A DNA stretch of 64,000 bases from Phytophthora sp. 'mugwort' (taxonomy: Eukaryota > Oomycota > Peronosporomycetes > Peronosporales > Peronosporaceae), in contig JAUCEF010000004.1 in assembly GCA_033558025.1 (NCBI GenBank), positions 3,534,001-3,598,000 on the forward strand. Reading direction: 5' to 3'. The notes under the pieces are model-generated. The model made no database searches, had not been told where the DNA came from, and worked only from the letters and a program-made list of their open reading frames with translations. Shown piece after piece: positions 23,076 through 33,299 of the stretch (positions are counted from its first letter, which is position 1; each line of letters begins with the position of its first letter). The translations under genes were made by a program, and so were the position numbers.

Positions 23076-24197
23076 ATGGCTACCGTCACAGCCGACTACA
23101 AGCTCTTCACGCCGCTCAAGCTCGGTGACGATCTGGAGCTCAAGAACCGCATCGTGTTCGGGCCTCTTAGTCGTGGACGTGCCAATGCTGACCGCGTTCC
23201 GTCCGCCGACAACGAACTGTACTATGAACAGCGCGCGGGCGCTGGTCTGGTCATCTCTGAGGCCACCGCGATCTCCGAGCAGGGTTACGGATGGTACAAT
23301 GCCGCTGCTTGCTACACGGAGGCCCACGTGGAAGGCTGGAAGCGCGTGACCGAGCGCGTGCACAAGAAAGGCGGCAAGATCTTTATGCAGATGTGGCACA
23401 TGGGTCGCCAGAGCCACTCGAGCTTCAATTCTAAGGGTGAGATCGTGTCCTCCTCAGCGATGCGGTTGGAGGGAGGTCACACGCGTGACGCCAACTACGA
23501 GGCGCAGGACTACGAGACCCCGCGTGCGCTCGAGACGGACGAAATCCCCAGTGTAATCGAGTCTTACCGTCATGGTGCCGAGTTGGCGCTGAAGGCAGGT
23601 TTCGATGGCGTGGAGATCCACGGCGCTAACGGCTACCTCATTGACCAGTTCCTGCAGTCGGCTACCAATAAGCGCACGGACAAGTACGGCGGTTCGTTCG
23701 AGAACCGTGCGCGTCTTCTGATGGAGATCATGGAGGCTGTCAAGACGGTAGTGCCGTCGCACCGCATCGGTGTTCGTCTTGCCCCCAACGGTGCCTTTGC
23801 TGGCATGGGCAGTGAGGATAACTACGAAATGTTCAAGTATACGATGGAGCGTCTCAGCGCATACGGACTGGGCTATCTCGCCATCCTTGATGGCATTGGC
23901 TTCGGCTACTCGGACAAGTGTCGCCTCACCACCGCGTTTGATGCCAAGACGGCGTTCAAGGGCATTGTCATAGCCAATAACAACTATACTCGTGACCTTG
24001 CTGAGGGTGCCATTCGCACTGGAACGGTGGACATGGTGGGCTTTGGACGTCTTTACATCTCGAACCCCGACCTTGCGGAGCGCTTCCAGAACGACTGGCC
24101 GCTGACCCCTGAAGCTGGCCATGAGGTGTACTATGACTCGTCACTGGGCGGCAAGGGCTACAACGACTTTACGTTCTACCAGCCAAAGGACAACTAG
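23076..24197 (+). CDS. Old Yellow Enzyme-type FMN-dependent ene reductase
   Basis: 373 residues without an intron, the usual size for the OYE/12-oxophytodienoate reductase family, which reduces C=C bonds of alpha,beta-unsaturated carbonyl compounds with NADPH and FMN. Visible family features: FGPLSRGRA near residue 28 (FMN contact), QMWHMGRQSH (105-114), IHGANGYLIDQFLQ with the substrate-binding His182/Asn185 and the proton donor Tyr187, IGVRLAP with Arg234, and GFGRLYISNP near 322 for the FMN phosphate. The open frame extends upstream to 22854, but that extension lacks family similarity and contains the initiator element, so 23076 is preferred. No targeting signal seen. The neighbouring SDR genes suggest shared redox or detoxification roles; the substrate is unknown. 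Confidence 0.95.
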   Translation: MATVTADYKLFTPLKLGDDLELKNRIVFGPLSRGRANADRVPSADNELYYEQRAGAGLVISEATAISEQGYGWYNAAACYTEAHVEGWKRVTERVHKKGGKIFMQMWHMGRQSHSSFNSKGEIVSSSAMRLEGGHTRDANYEAQDYETPRALETDEIPSVIESYRHGAELALKAGFDGVEIHGANGYLIDQFLQSATNKRTDKYGGSFENRARLLMEIMEAVKTVVPSHRIGVRLAPNGAFAGMGSEDNYEMFKYTMERLSAYGLGYLAILDGIGFGYSDKCRLTTAFDAKTAFKGIVIANNNYTRDLAEGAIRTGTVDMVGFGRLYISNPDLAERFQNDWPLTPEAGHEVYYDSSLGGKGYNDFTFYQPKDN

Positions 24198-24428
24198 CGA
24201 AAATATATCTGGTGGCGAAAATGCATTACGGTAGATCGCAATCCACTTGAAAAAAAAATTACTTCAGACAAGGGAAAATCTATTTTCGTGTTCTTGATCA
24301 GCGCTTTGTGTTGTGGAAGTGTTAAGCTGTAGCCCGGTACCACTGCGTATAGAAAATCGACATCAGGACTCCACAGGGATTTAATGTCCGTGTGACAGCA
24401 GTTTGGTGGCAATTGTTCAACTTTACGC

Positions 24429-25430
24429 TTACAGCTGCACGTACCCAGCAGATTGGTCCTTCGTCTTGTTGCTCTTCCCGGCAGATTTTTTTACGCCGTC
24501 ATTTCTGGCTTTAGTTTTATGTCGCTTTGGTGTCGGTGGCTGTAGCTGCTGTAGTTGCTGCGTGTCCACTGGGATCAGACTGAACTCAACATTCTCGGCC
24601 TTGCCACTGTCATCCGTTATGACCGCCGCGAGTAAGTTCACAAAAGCCTCTTCATTGGCCGCAGCGGAAGCTTTCACGAGCACACTCACAGACTGTTTCG
24701 TCTCGCATAACTTCTTCATGATAGCGTTTAACTTTTCCTGGTCAGCACACAGGTACGGCCTCAACGTCTTTTTCTTCTTCAACGCCAGCTCCGACAGCCC
24801 CGTAAACTTAACGAAGGCCGCGTTGAACATGACCGTCTTCATGTCCATGTCTACGACGACCCGAGGCGTCGTGGTCTTCTCGAAGACAGAACTCACAGCC
24901 TTGTCCACGACGGTTTTGCTGCCCTTGAGCGCGTGTGCACGGAAGGCCTCAGCCTGCTTCTCGGCACGCTCGGCCTTCTGCTGGGCGATCATTAGATCTC
25001 CTCGTAGCATCTCAATGTAGTGCGAAGTGTTGTCCAAGACGGACTGTTTGTTCTTTTTGGTCTGCACGCCGGCCTCGTCCAGCAGCGCTTTGAGGTGACC
25101 GATGCGATCGTTCAGCTTGAACATACGTTGCTTCTCCTTGAGGTTGAGCTCCTCACGTGATCGTTTGGCGCCGCTGTGCGTCGAGGAAGCGGGGCTGCTG
25201 GCGGCAGGCTGGTAGTCCGATGATACGTGCAATGCAGCCGGTGGTGGCGGGTAGTACGGCGCGCCGGGCTCGTACTTGTCAGCGCCGTGCTGCGTGTGCA
25301 TGAGCTGGTTGTAGTCGCCGGGCATAGCGTGCGTCTGAAGAAATATCTTGGGGCGGCCGTCATGGAGCTGCTGAGGGTGCGGCTGCTGGACATAGCGCAC
25401 GTTGCGGGCGGGCGAGGAGGCGTACGACAT
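24429..25430 (-). CDS. bHLH transcription factor with PAS-like domain
   Basis: 333 residues. Residues 1-85 are Pro/Ser/Tyr-rich. Residues 89-145 form a basic helix-loop-helix: KRSREELNLKEKQRMFKLND is the basic region and first-helix start, and SVLDNTSHYIEMLRGDL the second helix, continued by a short coiled coil (to about 165). By alignment with the bHLH consensus the E-box contacts Glu9 and Arg12 are present (E99, R102), but Arg13 is replaced by Met103. Residues about 185-290 look like a PAS domain (TPRVVVDMDMKTVMFNAAFV, then FTGLSE). The C terminus is Lys-rich, like a nuclear signal. The start at 25430 is chosen because an initiator-like TCATTTTCCA lies about 30 bases upstream (25458-25467); the open frame continues to 25640 without similarity. 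It is convergent with the flavin reductase and divergent from SDR 4. Confidence 0.88.
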   Translation of the reverse strand: MSYASSPARNVRYVQQPHPQQLHDGRPKIFLQTHAMPGDYNQLMHTQHGADKYEPGAPYYPPPPAALHVSSDYQPAASSPASSTHSGAKRSREELNLKEKQRMFKLNDRIGHLKALLDEAGVQTKKNKQSVLDNTSHYIEMLRGDLMIAQQKAERAEKQAEAFRAHALKGSKTVVDKAVSSVFEKTTTPRVVVDMDMKTVMFNAAFVKFTGLSELALKKKKTLRPYLCADQEKLNAIMKKLCETKQSVSVLVKASAAANEEAFVNLLAAVITDDSGKAENVEFSLIPVDTQQLQQLQPPTPKRHKTKARNDGVKKSAGKSNKTKDQSAGYVQL

Positions 25431-25651
25431 GTGTGGGTGGCACCTGAGGCAACGCGTGGAAAATGACAGCTGGTGCGCGATGACAGATACGAATGATTGG
25501 TTGAAAATAAATGCTGAAAGAGTCGTGATTGGTGGAGAGGAAACACACAGTGGGGTTAAACCAAAATGTATCGGTGCTGAATGCAGACGTAAGATTATTG
25601 ACTCAATTATGATCTCTATTGCAACCCCGTTTGAAGCCATTGAGCAAAGCT

Positions 25652-25684
25652 AATGACTGCATGCTCCTTGAGCATGCAGTCATT
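25652..25684. repeat. Perfect 15-bp inverted repeat with 3-base loop in a divergent promoter
   Basis: AATGACTGCATGCTC, loop CTT, then the exact reverse complement. It lies in the 337-base region between the bHLH-PAS gene (minus) and SDR 4 (plus). It could be a palindromic factor-binding site or a small mobile-element footprint. Confidence 0.8.
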
Positions 25685-25767
25685 CCCCTGGCCTGATCCC
25701 CTCGTTGCTGATATGGCAACCCTCACTTCCGAATAAGCTCCAAGCTCCGACGTTCTTCCCTTCTCTC

Positions 25768-26572
25768 ATGGACCCCGCCGAGAAGACTGTTCTCATCACC
25801 GGCAGCACGCGTGGCATCGGTCTCGCCTTTGCCGAGCACTACATCAAGGCTGGCTGGAACGTCATCGCCACGGCGCGCGCCAAAAGCGACATGGAAAAGG
25901 TATTACCATTAAGATGAGGTATTATCTATGAGGCGTACGTACTCACTACATGAACTTCGATCATCCTCGAAGCTGAAAGCGCTGGAACCGTTCAAGATCG
26001 TCATCATGGACACGAGCGACGAGGAAACCATTCTTGAGGTGTCTCGCCAGTTGGAGGGAGTGGCTATCGATCTGCTCATCAACAACGCTGGAATCGGCCA
26101 ACATGACGGCCAAGTGTTTACCATTAAAAACTCATTCATGCGCCAGTTCGAAGTGAACACTGTCGGACCATTCCTGGTGACGCGTACGCTGCTGCCCAAC
26201 TTGCAGCTGGCTGCCAAGGCTCGTGGTACCGCCTTCGTCTTGCAACTATCCTCCTACGTCGGCAGCATTGCCAGCCTCACGAGCGAAATTATGGCACTAT
26301 TCAAAGATGCCCTGTATGGCTACGCTTGTTCAAAGGCTGCCCTCAACATGATCACGCGTGCCCTGGCTATTGAACTGAGTCTGAGCAACATCGTGGTCGC
26401 AGCAGTTCACCCTGGATTTGTTGACACGGACATGACACAGGGCAAGGCTACACTGCAGCCGGAAGACAGTGTGGCGGTCATGGCCGTCTTCATTGAAAAG
26501 CTCAAGCCGGAGAGCTCGGGCAAGTTCTTCAACTTGGACCCGCAGGCCCCTGTGGCGGAGCTTCCGTGGTAA
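25768..26572 (+). CDS. Short-chain dehydrogenase/reductase, diverged fourth copy
   Basis: Exons 25768-25899 and 25973-26572 with a 73-base intron (GTATTA...AAG) at the same codon position as in the tandem copies; 243 residues. TGSTRGIG is at residues 11-18, NNAG at 81-84, the catalytic Tyr161/Lys165 in YACSK, and PG follows at the usual place. Four extra residues after NNAG (IGQHDGQVFTIKN region) explain the length difference from the 239-residue copies. Similar over the whole length to copies 1-3 but diverged in flanks and intron, so an older duplicate. Likely a cytosolic carbonyl reductase; substrate unknown. It shares a divergent promoter region with the bHLH-PAS gene. Confidence 0.93.
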
Positions 26573-27050
26573 GTGGCAGCGTCCCGAATTAGGTCAGGGC
26601 TGTTCGGGCTCGTTTTTGGTGGCAGCTCAGGAACGAGTACTATTACTAGTAGAGCACGCTAGATAGTGAAACCCAGCATGATGGAATCTCGAAATTGCAA
26701 TTACCCCCCCCCCCCCAAGCGCAAGATGTTGTATTAGACACGTTTCTGCAAAATCCTTAAGCTGTGTTAGACACATTAAGGAGTGGTGACTTGTTTTTCG
26801 TATGGGGTCATACAAAGTTGAAGTCATTAAGGGGTAGGTGTGATAGTGGCCCTTGCCCATCGCGAATCTAGAGACGGGCAAAAGCACGAATTTCGTATTG
26901 CAGAAAATATATTACCAAGGTAAATGATGTGATGCACGCAACCGCCATAGAGAATCGGAGGTGTGTTTGCCGAGACTTATTTATCTCTCATTTCAGAATC
27001 TCCCCGCTGGTGCGCAGACCCCCCCCCCGCGCGCGCATGCTGTTTGCAAA
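26573..27050. other. Intergenic region with C-homopolymer tracts; no gene seen
   Basis: Contains a run of about 13 C near 26705 and another near 27020 next to a GCGCGCGC stretch. This probably includes the 5' flank of the PiggyBac relic; I could not identify its terminal inverted repeats. Confidence 0.5.
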
Positions 27051-30000
27051 ATGGCGTCTCAAGCCCATTGGAGGGAACTGAAGAAGCTCGGCTGGCACTC
27101 GAAGCGACCAACAGGCCCCTCGGACAATGTTACATACCTGAGGCCCGGGGAGACAGAAATTGGTGTGGTGAATGTGAATTTCTCTGTCGTAGAAGAGGCT
27201 CTCATGGCTTACTTGGACCGCTGCGATCTAGGTTAGATGCTGTGGCCGCTTGGTGGTTGAGCGGGTCTAACGTGCTGTCCAATGCATATGGATGGCCGCG
27301 CAGGAAGTGGAGAAGGTTCGTGAAGCTTGTTCAGAAGTGGTAGCTGCGCAGAATGCTCAAGAGTGAAGACAGCGCTCATGGGCGTGATCGAGATGCTTCG
27401 TATTGTTAACGGTATGTACACAATAGCCAGCTAACTTTAGAATGTATGTCCATATTCTTCCGGTAGCAACGATCTTACCGACCCCGTCTGTCGTCATGCA
27501 AGCAATGAACCCGGCTACTCTTCGTGATCGAGCCCACACAACCAGGGTTCTACGTCTCCCTTGATTCTACGTCGCCTCACGTGATACCAGACGAAGCTCC
27601 GCCTTGCAGTCCTTCCTGTATTGGCCTGGGTGCGCCTGCATCAAGCTCAATGAGTACATCGCTGTGGAAAGATACCTAGTTCTCGGGACAAGACTAACTC
27701 TCTTACGTTGCCTTTCACCATAGGGGCCGATGTATCAATCCCTCCATCCCGACGGTTTCGTCCAAGGTAAGTGAAGATGATGACCTGGCTGAAGCAGAAG
27801 ATATCATTGCGGGCGAGAGCAACCCCGTCCGCGCCCACGTGGAAGCGGATGAAACGGAGGAAGTTCCGGGGAGTCTCGGCAATGCGACTAAAGTGTATCA
27901 GACACGATTGAGATAAACAGTATACTGACATTATCGTGTATGTAATATCGTGTATGTACACTTTACAGATTATCCTAACAGTGTATTGCCTGGAGAGGAC
28001 CCCAAAGAGTTTGCTGGATTGGATTCTGGTGGTGATGAGAATGAAGCGGCTTCGGTATTTGATGATGAGGATGATGATCTTGGCCCATGAGAACACCCAG
28101 CAGGTGAAGTTGGCACCGCGCCTGACCTTCATTTCCAGCTGTGGCTGCGTGACCCAGTGGGTGGTGTTGACGAGATTGTGCGAGAAAACGTTCGCGAAAA
28201 CTTGCTAAAAGACATGAAGTTTAATGGATGGACGGATCCGAGCAATGTTACACCTTATCCTTACATGGATGAGCTGTGCGAGGCTCGACCTGCCGACTGG
28301 ATCAAAGAAGACTACCCTGACATCTATGATGGAGAGTATGGACCCACACCGGAGGTACTGGAAGCTGCCCAGACGTCATCGGGTGCCTTTTTTCGGCTTA
28401 CGCCGCCCTCCATATGGGATGGGATTGCCAAACAAACACCGACTATTTCGAGCAGAATCTCAACGCGCGCGTGGCGGCACAGCTGGCCAAGCAGGAGGCG
28501 CGTAAGGTTAAGAAGCCGAGCTTTCGAGTACAGACCTTTGAACGAAGACGTATCCGGCCGCGACCTCTGTGTGTTTATCGGCTTGCTTGTCGCGAGCACG
28601 ATTGCCCCGAAGAAAGAAAAACTCGAACATCAGTGGAGGATGACAGTTGAAGGCGCTATCCCGCGAGCTGCTTCAACGGGTTCATGAAGCGCGACCGCTT
28701 CTCGCATATCTCCCGTAACCTGCATTTCAGCAGCAATGCAGACTCGCGTGCGGCGACGGATCGCTTGGAAGCTACGGCCGGTCGCGATGTACTACAGAGA
28801 ACTGTCAAGGAGAACTACATCCCACCGCCTGTAATGGCGTTTGACGAAGCCATGTTTCCGTCACGCTCCACGTTCAATAGCGTGAGAGTCTTCATGAAGG
28901 ATAAGCCGCACAAGTGGGCTCAAAGCTCTTTATGCTTTGCTGGTCTCACTGGATTCGGTAAGAACGAGCGTGCTTTCGGGTGCGTTCTTTTTTGGCTCTA
29001 AGTTCTCGTATCGTGTCTAATACAATTTTATGCCTGTTGTACTGTGTATCATACAGCTTCGAGGTAGACTGCGGCAAAAGCCAGATGCAAGACGACAGCA
29101 CACCACCTGACGCGAAGTCTGGACCTGTGCAGTTGTGCGCAATATCCGCCAAGTATTTAGTGGTACGGAGCCGAGCCAATTCCGCCTTATCGTCACAGAT
29201 CGATTTTATACCGGTCGTCCTCGCCATGCAGCTCCTGACGTTGAAATTCTACAGCATTGGCACCATATGATGAATAAACGAGGCCTATGCGAAGCCATTC
29301 TGCCGACCAAGTTGAAGAACGGTCGCCGTGCGTCAAAAACGAGACCCAAGCACACTGCAAGGGGGACTTCCCAAGTGGCGGACTCTCTGCATGTTCCGAC
29401 AATGAAGGCAAGTCGGTGGTATGACAATCAGGGCGTTCACGTTCATACCACTGGAGGAAATGGTAGCAAGATCGAATTGTACGCCGAGACCAAGAGACTC
29501 CCCAGGAAGCGGAATCGATGGCCCCAAGAGTAGTGAAGGACTACCAGACGTATATGGGGGGGGGGGGTTGACGTACACGATGAGCTGCGTCTTCAACGGT
29601 AAGTCTCGTTATCGTGTATGTACACCTCTGAAAGTGTGTACTGATCGTGTCTTTGCCTGTTACCAGATACTCGCTTCAGATGGCTAGGCGCTACAAAAGC
29701 TATAACAAGTGGGTCGTTCTTGGCCTCGTCGACCTCGCTATCATCAATACTTTCATCGTGTGCAAAAGCAGACGCTCCAAGGACAGGAAATCGAAGGTTT
29801 CGCACGTGGCGTTCTTGAAACGCCTGCATCTCGAGTCGATCCAGCTGAGAACTGAAGACTAGGCTCAGCTGCTGCGCTCTCGAGGTCTGCATCTTACGCA
29901 AACTAAGAGAAGTCCAACAGCACCCGAGCATGCGCCGATACAAACAGATGAATGGCGCAAAGGCAATTCTGACGGCATAAGGAAGCGCAGGCAGCGTCTT

Positions 30001-30371
30001 TAGCTTTACAGGCTTGCTCGGTACTAAAGCCTACTGGTGTGGTTCGCGGCGGTGAAACGACATTTTACTGCAGTGTCTGCAAGCTGAAGACCTCGCCAAG
30101 AAATCCGGCTGCGTCCCGCGTCTTCCTGTGCAACAAGATCAAGCATACGAGTCACGGTGAGGCGTCAACCTGTTTTACAATCTGGCACAAAGATTGGCGC
30201 AACGGCACCTTAATTCCCAAGTCCGACGACGACGCCAGGGGCAGCATTCGCGTGCGCAAACCTGGAAAGTCGGCTCGAGCAACCTCTGGCGACGAGCCCT
30301 CTTGGGGGTCGTCCACGGAATCTGGAAGTGGCGGCAGTCAGCGGAAGCGCCAGCGCAATGACACGAACTAG
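27051..30371 (+). pseudogene. PiggyBac-like transposase, intron-containing and broken
   Basis: Segments in order: an N-terminal part MASQAHWRELKKLGWHSKRP ending in ALMAYLDRCDLG (27051-27236); a weakly readable stretch; WDGIAKQT and KKPSFRVQTFE regions (28400-28560); MKRDRFSHISRNLHFSSN and AFDEAMFPSRSTFN, the first catalytic Asp region (28684-28880); LIVTDRFYTGR, the second catalytic Asp region (near 29200); RYKSYNKWVVLGLVDLAIIN (near 29700); and a C-terminal Cys-rich domain (YCSVCK ... CFTIWHKDW, 30060-30200), as in PiggyBac. Two probable introns keep splice signals: 28958-29056 (GTAAGA...CAG) and 29599-29666 (GTAAGT...CAG). Frameshifts near 28430, 28660 and 29130 make it inactive. Confidence 0.85.
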
Positions 30372-31071
30372 CCGGCACGCATTTGTTTCACCACATCTTG
30401 CAGCTAGCTTGCCACTTGCTTTCAATATACCGATGCATTACTGACACCATCTGTCTTCGTTGTCTAAATTTCAACAAATGCATGAAAAGCCTCACGGCGG
30501 ATTTTCGTACCTGAGAGACACATTGTAGGTGCTAGTGTGTCTTTGTCCTGCATAATTGACAGACCGATACACGGTAGAAAAGATGGGATACACCGGGTTA
30601 GGGGCGTAACCCGTCTCTCGCCAATACATGTTAGCAAACCTATTGTTTAAACTATACCCTCCCATCCTGATGATAAATCATAATGTGTATGGGGTTTCGG
30701 TAAATGAGCGCAGCCAGAAGGCCTCGCGCTCGGGGGTTTAATGGCTGGTTTACCCCGACCCATTCAGCCACTGGAAGGCCGACGTGTGAGGTGATAGAAG
30801 TGCCCTCGAGTACAATGGCGTTGAAAACGACGTTGCTCAGACGCTGGGTGGGTACTGCGTCGCTCAGTATGACGGTGAACGTAGCATTTCCGAAATCTAT
30901 AGGAATGGAAGTTCACACCAGTAAAATGCACTACTGTCGCAAGTCGGCTTGATCGGGACTGGTCAAGCGTCGTATGGAACATATGGGCACTAGAGTGAGA
31001 CACACACGTAACAAATCCGCAGCCAATACAATAAAATGTCAAGACTATTTGCTTATGTAAGATCAGGTTAA
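30372..31071. other. No gene seen between the PiggyBac relic and a gypsy LTR
   Basis: About 700 bases. The first part presumably contains the PiggyBac right flank; no terminal repeat or TTAA pair could be assigned with confidence. Small open frames here have no recognisable content. Confidence 0.45.
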
Positions 31072-31565
31072 TTCTCGACTAAGCTCCTCGCACCAGCGTC
31101 AACTCCCACTCGCCACCGTTCCTTACCTTTTCTTCATCATCCGGCACCTCCGCAACCAACTCACGCCAAGATTCACTCACACGTCGGCTTCCACAGATCA
31201 CCCCCACCGTCCTAGACTCAGCTTCACCCCCTCGACACTCCTTGTCGTCGGCGAGACCTCCATCCTCTCATCTTCTCCGGACTTAGTAGCTCCTCCACAT
31301 TGCACCTTTTCGCAAGCCATTCAACATCCCGTTGAGTCATCGTTTCGTCGATCACCTCTCGACCCGGGTCCGCCTCTTCGCACGGTCCTAAACCCACCAA
31401 GCGACCGAGTACGGACCGGTCCGATCCGACCTCGAGCGACCTCCAGACTCGTCCTCAGACAACTGCTCAGCAAGCAGGCGTTCATGCAGAGTATCCCCAT
31501 TGAGAGGGGGAGCCACACCACGACTGAGACGGTTTCCCCCGTCCACAGTAGGAGTACTCGGGGCA
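31072..31565 (-). repeat. 3' LTR of gypsy copy C
   Basis: 494 bases; ends judged from the shared TGYCCCGAG start and the AGTCG.GAA end. No partner LTR in the window. Confidence 0.55.
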
Positions 31566-32421
31566 TCCTCCCCGACTACCGGTCATCATCCCCGTCAGCC
31601 ATCCTCGCGACAAGCTGCTTCCCTCCGAACTAGAGCCGCGACGCTGAGCCCGTAAGCGGCTCAAATTATGTACTTCATAGCGGGGCGTAGCCTTCGTACC
31701 CATCCGTTGTCCAAAAGGCCCCAGTGAGCTGATCCACTTGTTCTCGCTCTTCCATTTGACGTAGCCACTCAGCGTAGCCGGCCTTGGCCACTTAGGGCCC
31801 CGACCATCCGCCACTCGATTGTACCTGACGGAAATGACTAGCCACTCCCATGAAGATCACAGCGCGTTTGCGATCATCACTTCCTTACCGACGGTATAGT
31901 CACCGTAGGCATCCACATCACCATAAGTAGCAAAGTAGTAATTCCCAGCAACACAGTCACTCCAGGCCCATTCAGTACACGAACACCGTCGTATATACGG
32001 TAGACTATACTGACAGATACACTAACGTCCACACGGTCCACACCACACAATAGACACGATCGACCGACTCCTTCGCCTCGCGGCCACTGCCATTTCAGTA
32101 CTTCGCGATAGACCGTCCAGCCATCTCGATAGAGTCGGGTAGAAATACACACATGTACGCATAGAAGGCGTCAATCCACTTATGTATCAACCATCCGAGA
32201 CCATGCGCTTTCTCTCTCTGGGCTTCCAGCACGACCATATGTGTCGTCTTTCCGTGTAGTTCAAGCACCGACAGCCGTGCACGATCCATCAGCAACTGGC
32301 ATCCTGGACGCAGAACGTTGGAGTTGAATGTGGCCGATACTTTGTCGAATAGCTTCTTCTTAACCTTGTCCCCAACCCTGCGCACAACCTCACGCTTCTG
32401 CTCAGGTGACGGTTGTGTCAC
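31566..32421 (-). pseudogene. ORF3 of gypsy copy C
   Basis: Minus frames 32421-32095 and 32152-31877 overlap in different frames, and 31814-31482 continues. The first starts MTQPSPEQKREVVRRVGDKV, has TTHMVVLEAQREKAHGLGWL and IHKWIDAFYAYMCVFL, matching copy A (about 1120-980). The second has a strongly hydrophobic stretch (GVTVLLGITTLLLMVMWMPT), a likely membrane segment. Here the N terminus is better preserved than in the other copies. At least one frameshift. Confidence 0.6.
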
Positions 32422-32599
32422 CGATACATAACAAGATCCGGAGCTTTTGCATCGACCCGACGCTCGATATCGCTAGACCTTCCGGGAGTTTAGGGCGCTC
32501 GGAGCACAGTGGCCTTGTACTTTGCCAACAGGAGGAAGCAGAATTCGCCCGAAAACTTTCCCAGTCAGTCTCCAAAACGGCTGCCTCAACCTACGTCAA

Positions 32600-33040
32600 C
32601 TTGGTAGTGCCAAGCGGGCTTAGGCGGAGTAGGTTGGTCGGAGGTTGTTCTCGATTCGAATGGCAGAAAGACTGGTGCCGGTCTTGGAGTTGGTGACAAG
32701 GGCGGGGTGGCTCCATATGCAAGTTTGGGATGCTAGAACTGGTGCCATCAATGCACGGTTCTACGATAAAACAACGACGTCGAAACTCATCTCGACAGGC
32801 AACAGAGATGGAAACAGTAAGGATTTTGCTGTGGGGCTTGTGTGTTTGATGGTAAAACGGAAACTGAATTGATATTTCTTATCTGTGTGTTATCCGTCTA
32901 CTCGGGGACGTCCTCGTGGAGCGCGGTCTGGAACATGCAGTGGTTGGTTGTGTCTTGCCGGAGATGTCGATTGCGCAACCTTGGGGAGTATGTGGACGAA
33001 GATTCGGCTCACTGAGTGCGAACTCAACTAATGATGGCGT
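32600..33040 (+). repeat. Dispersed repeat, possible 3' LTR of the second gypsy lineage
   Basis: 32815-33030 is clearly similar to 38438-38655 in the same orientation, including the exact block GACGTCCTCGTGGAGCGCGG followed by TCTGGAACA. The pair brackets the decayed gypsy relic at 33300-37900, as LTRs would. The adjacent 32650-32815 is similar to 51030-51165 (GGTGCCGGT...GAGTTG...AACAGAGATGG against AGTGCCGGT...GCACAGAGATGG). Confidence 0.5.
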
Positions 33041-33154
33041 CGTGCTATGCTCTTGTACGCACAGATCATACCCCCCCTCCCTTCCTCGACTTGAATGATC
33101 CCGGCACCTTGAACGTTGAAGTCACCGAAATTGAAGTTGATGTACCGTACCTGT

Positions 33155-33226
33155 TTTAGTTTTGGTGTAAAGAGCAGTACCTCGAAACCATTTAGTTTTG
33201 TTTTAAAGAACAGTACCATGAAACCT
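33155..33226 (-). repeat. Two tandem 36-bp units
   Basis: 33155-33190 and 33191-33226, each starting TTTAGTTTTG and ending GAAACC[AT], about 80% alike. Possibly within or next to the LTR of the relic to the right. Confidence 0.6.
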
Positions 33227-33299
33227 CAAATGAAGAGAATTTCACTAGGCCCCTGTCGCTTGAGTACGACGACGCGCCAGTGACACCAAGCATGTCAGT

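Larger units (their letters stand above)
31072..32430 (-). mobile_element. 3' fragment of a gypsy element (copy C): ORF3 and 3' LTR
   Basis: On the minus strand an LTR starts TGCCCCGAGTA at 31565 and ends AGTCGAGAA at about 31072, the same ends as in copies A, B and D with a few changes. Upstream of it lies ORF3. The copy breaks off near 32430, just before ORF3, where aORF and pol would follow. Confidence 0.65.

Noticed and set aside
23454..24122. 222-codon minus-strand frame inside the flavin reductase gene
   Set aside because: Opposite-strand shadow of a GC-rich, codon-biased gene.
25900..26217. Minus-strand frame across the intron of SDR 4
   Set aside because: Shadow of the SDR gene; homologous to the shadows in the tandem copies.
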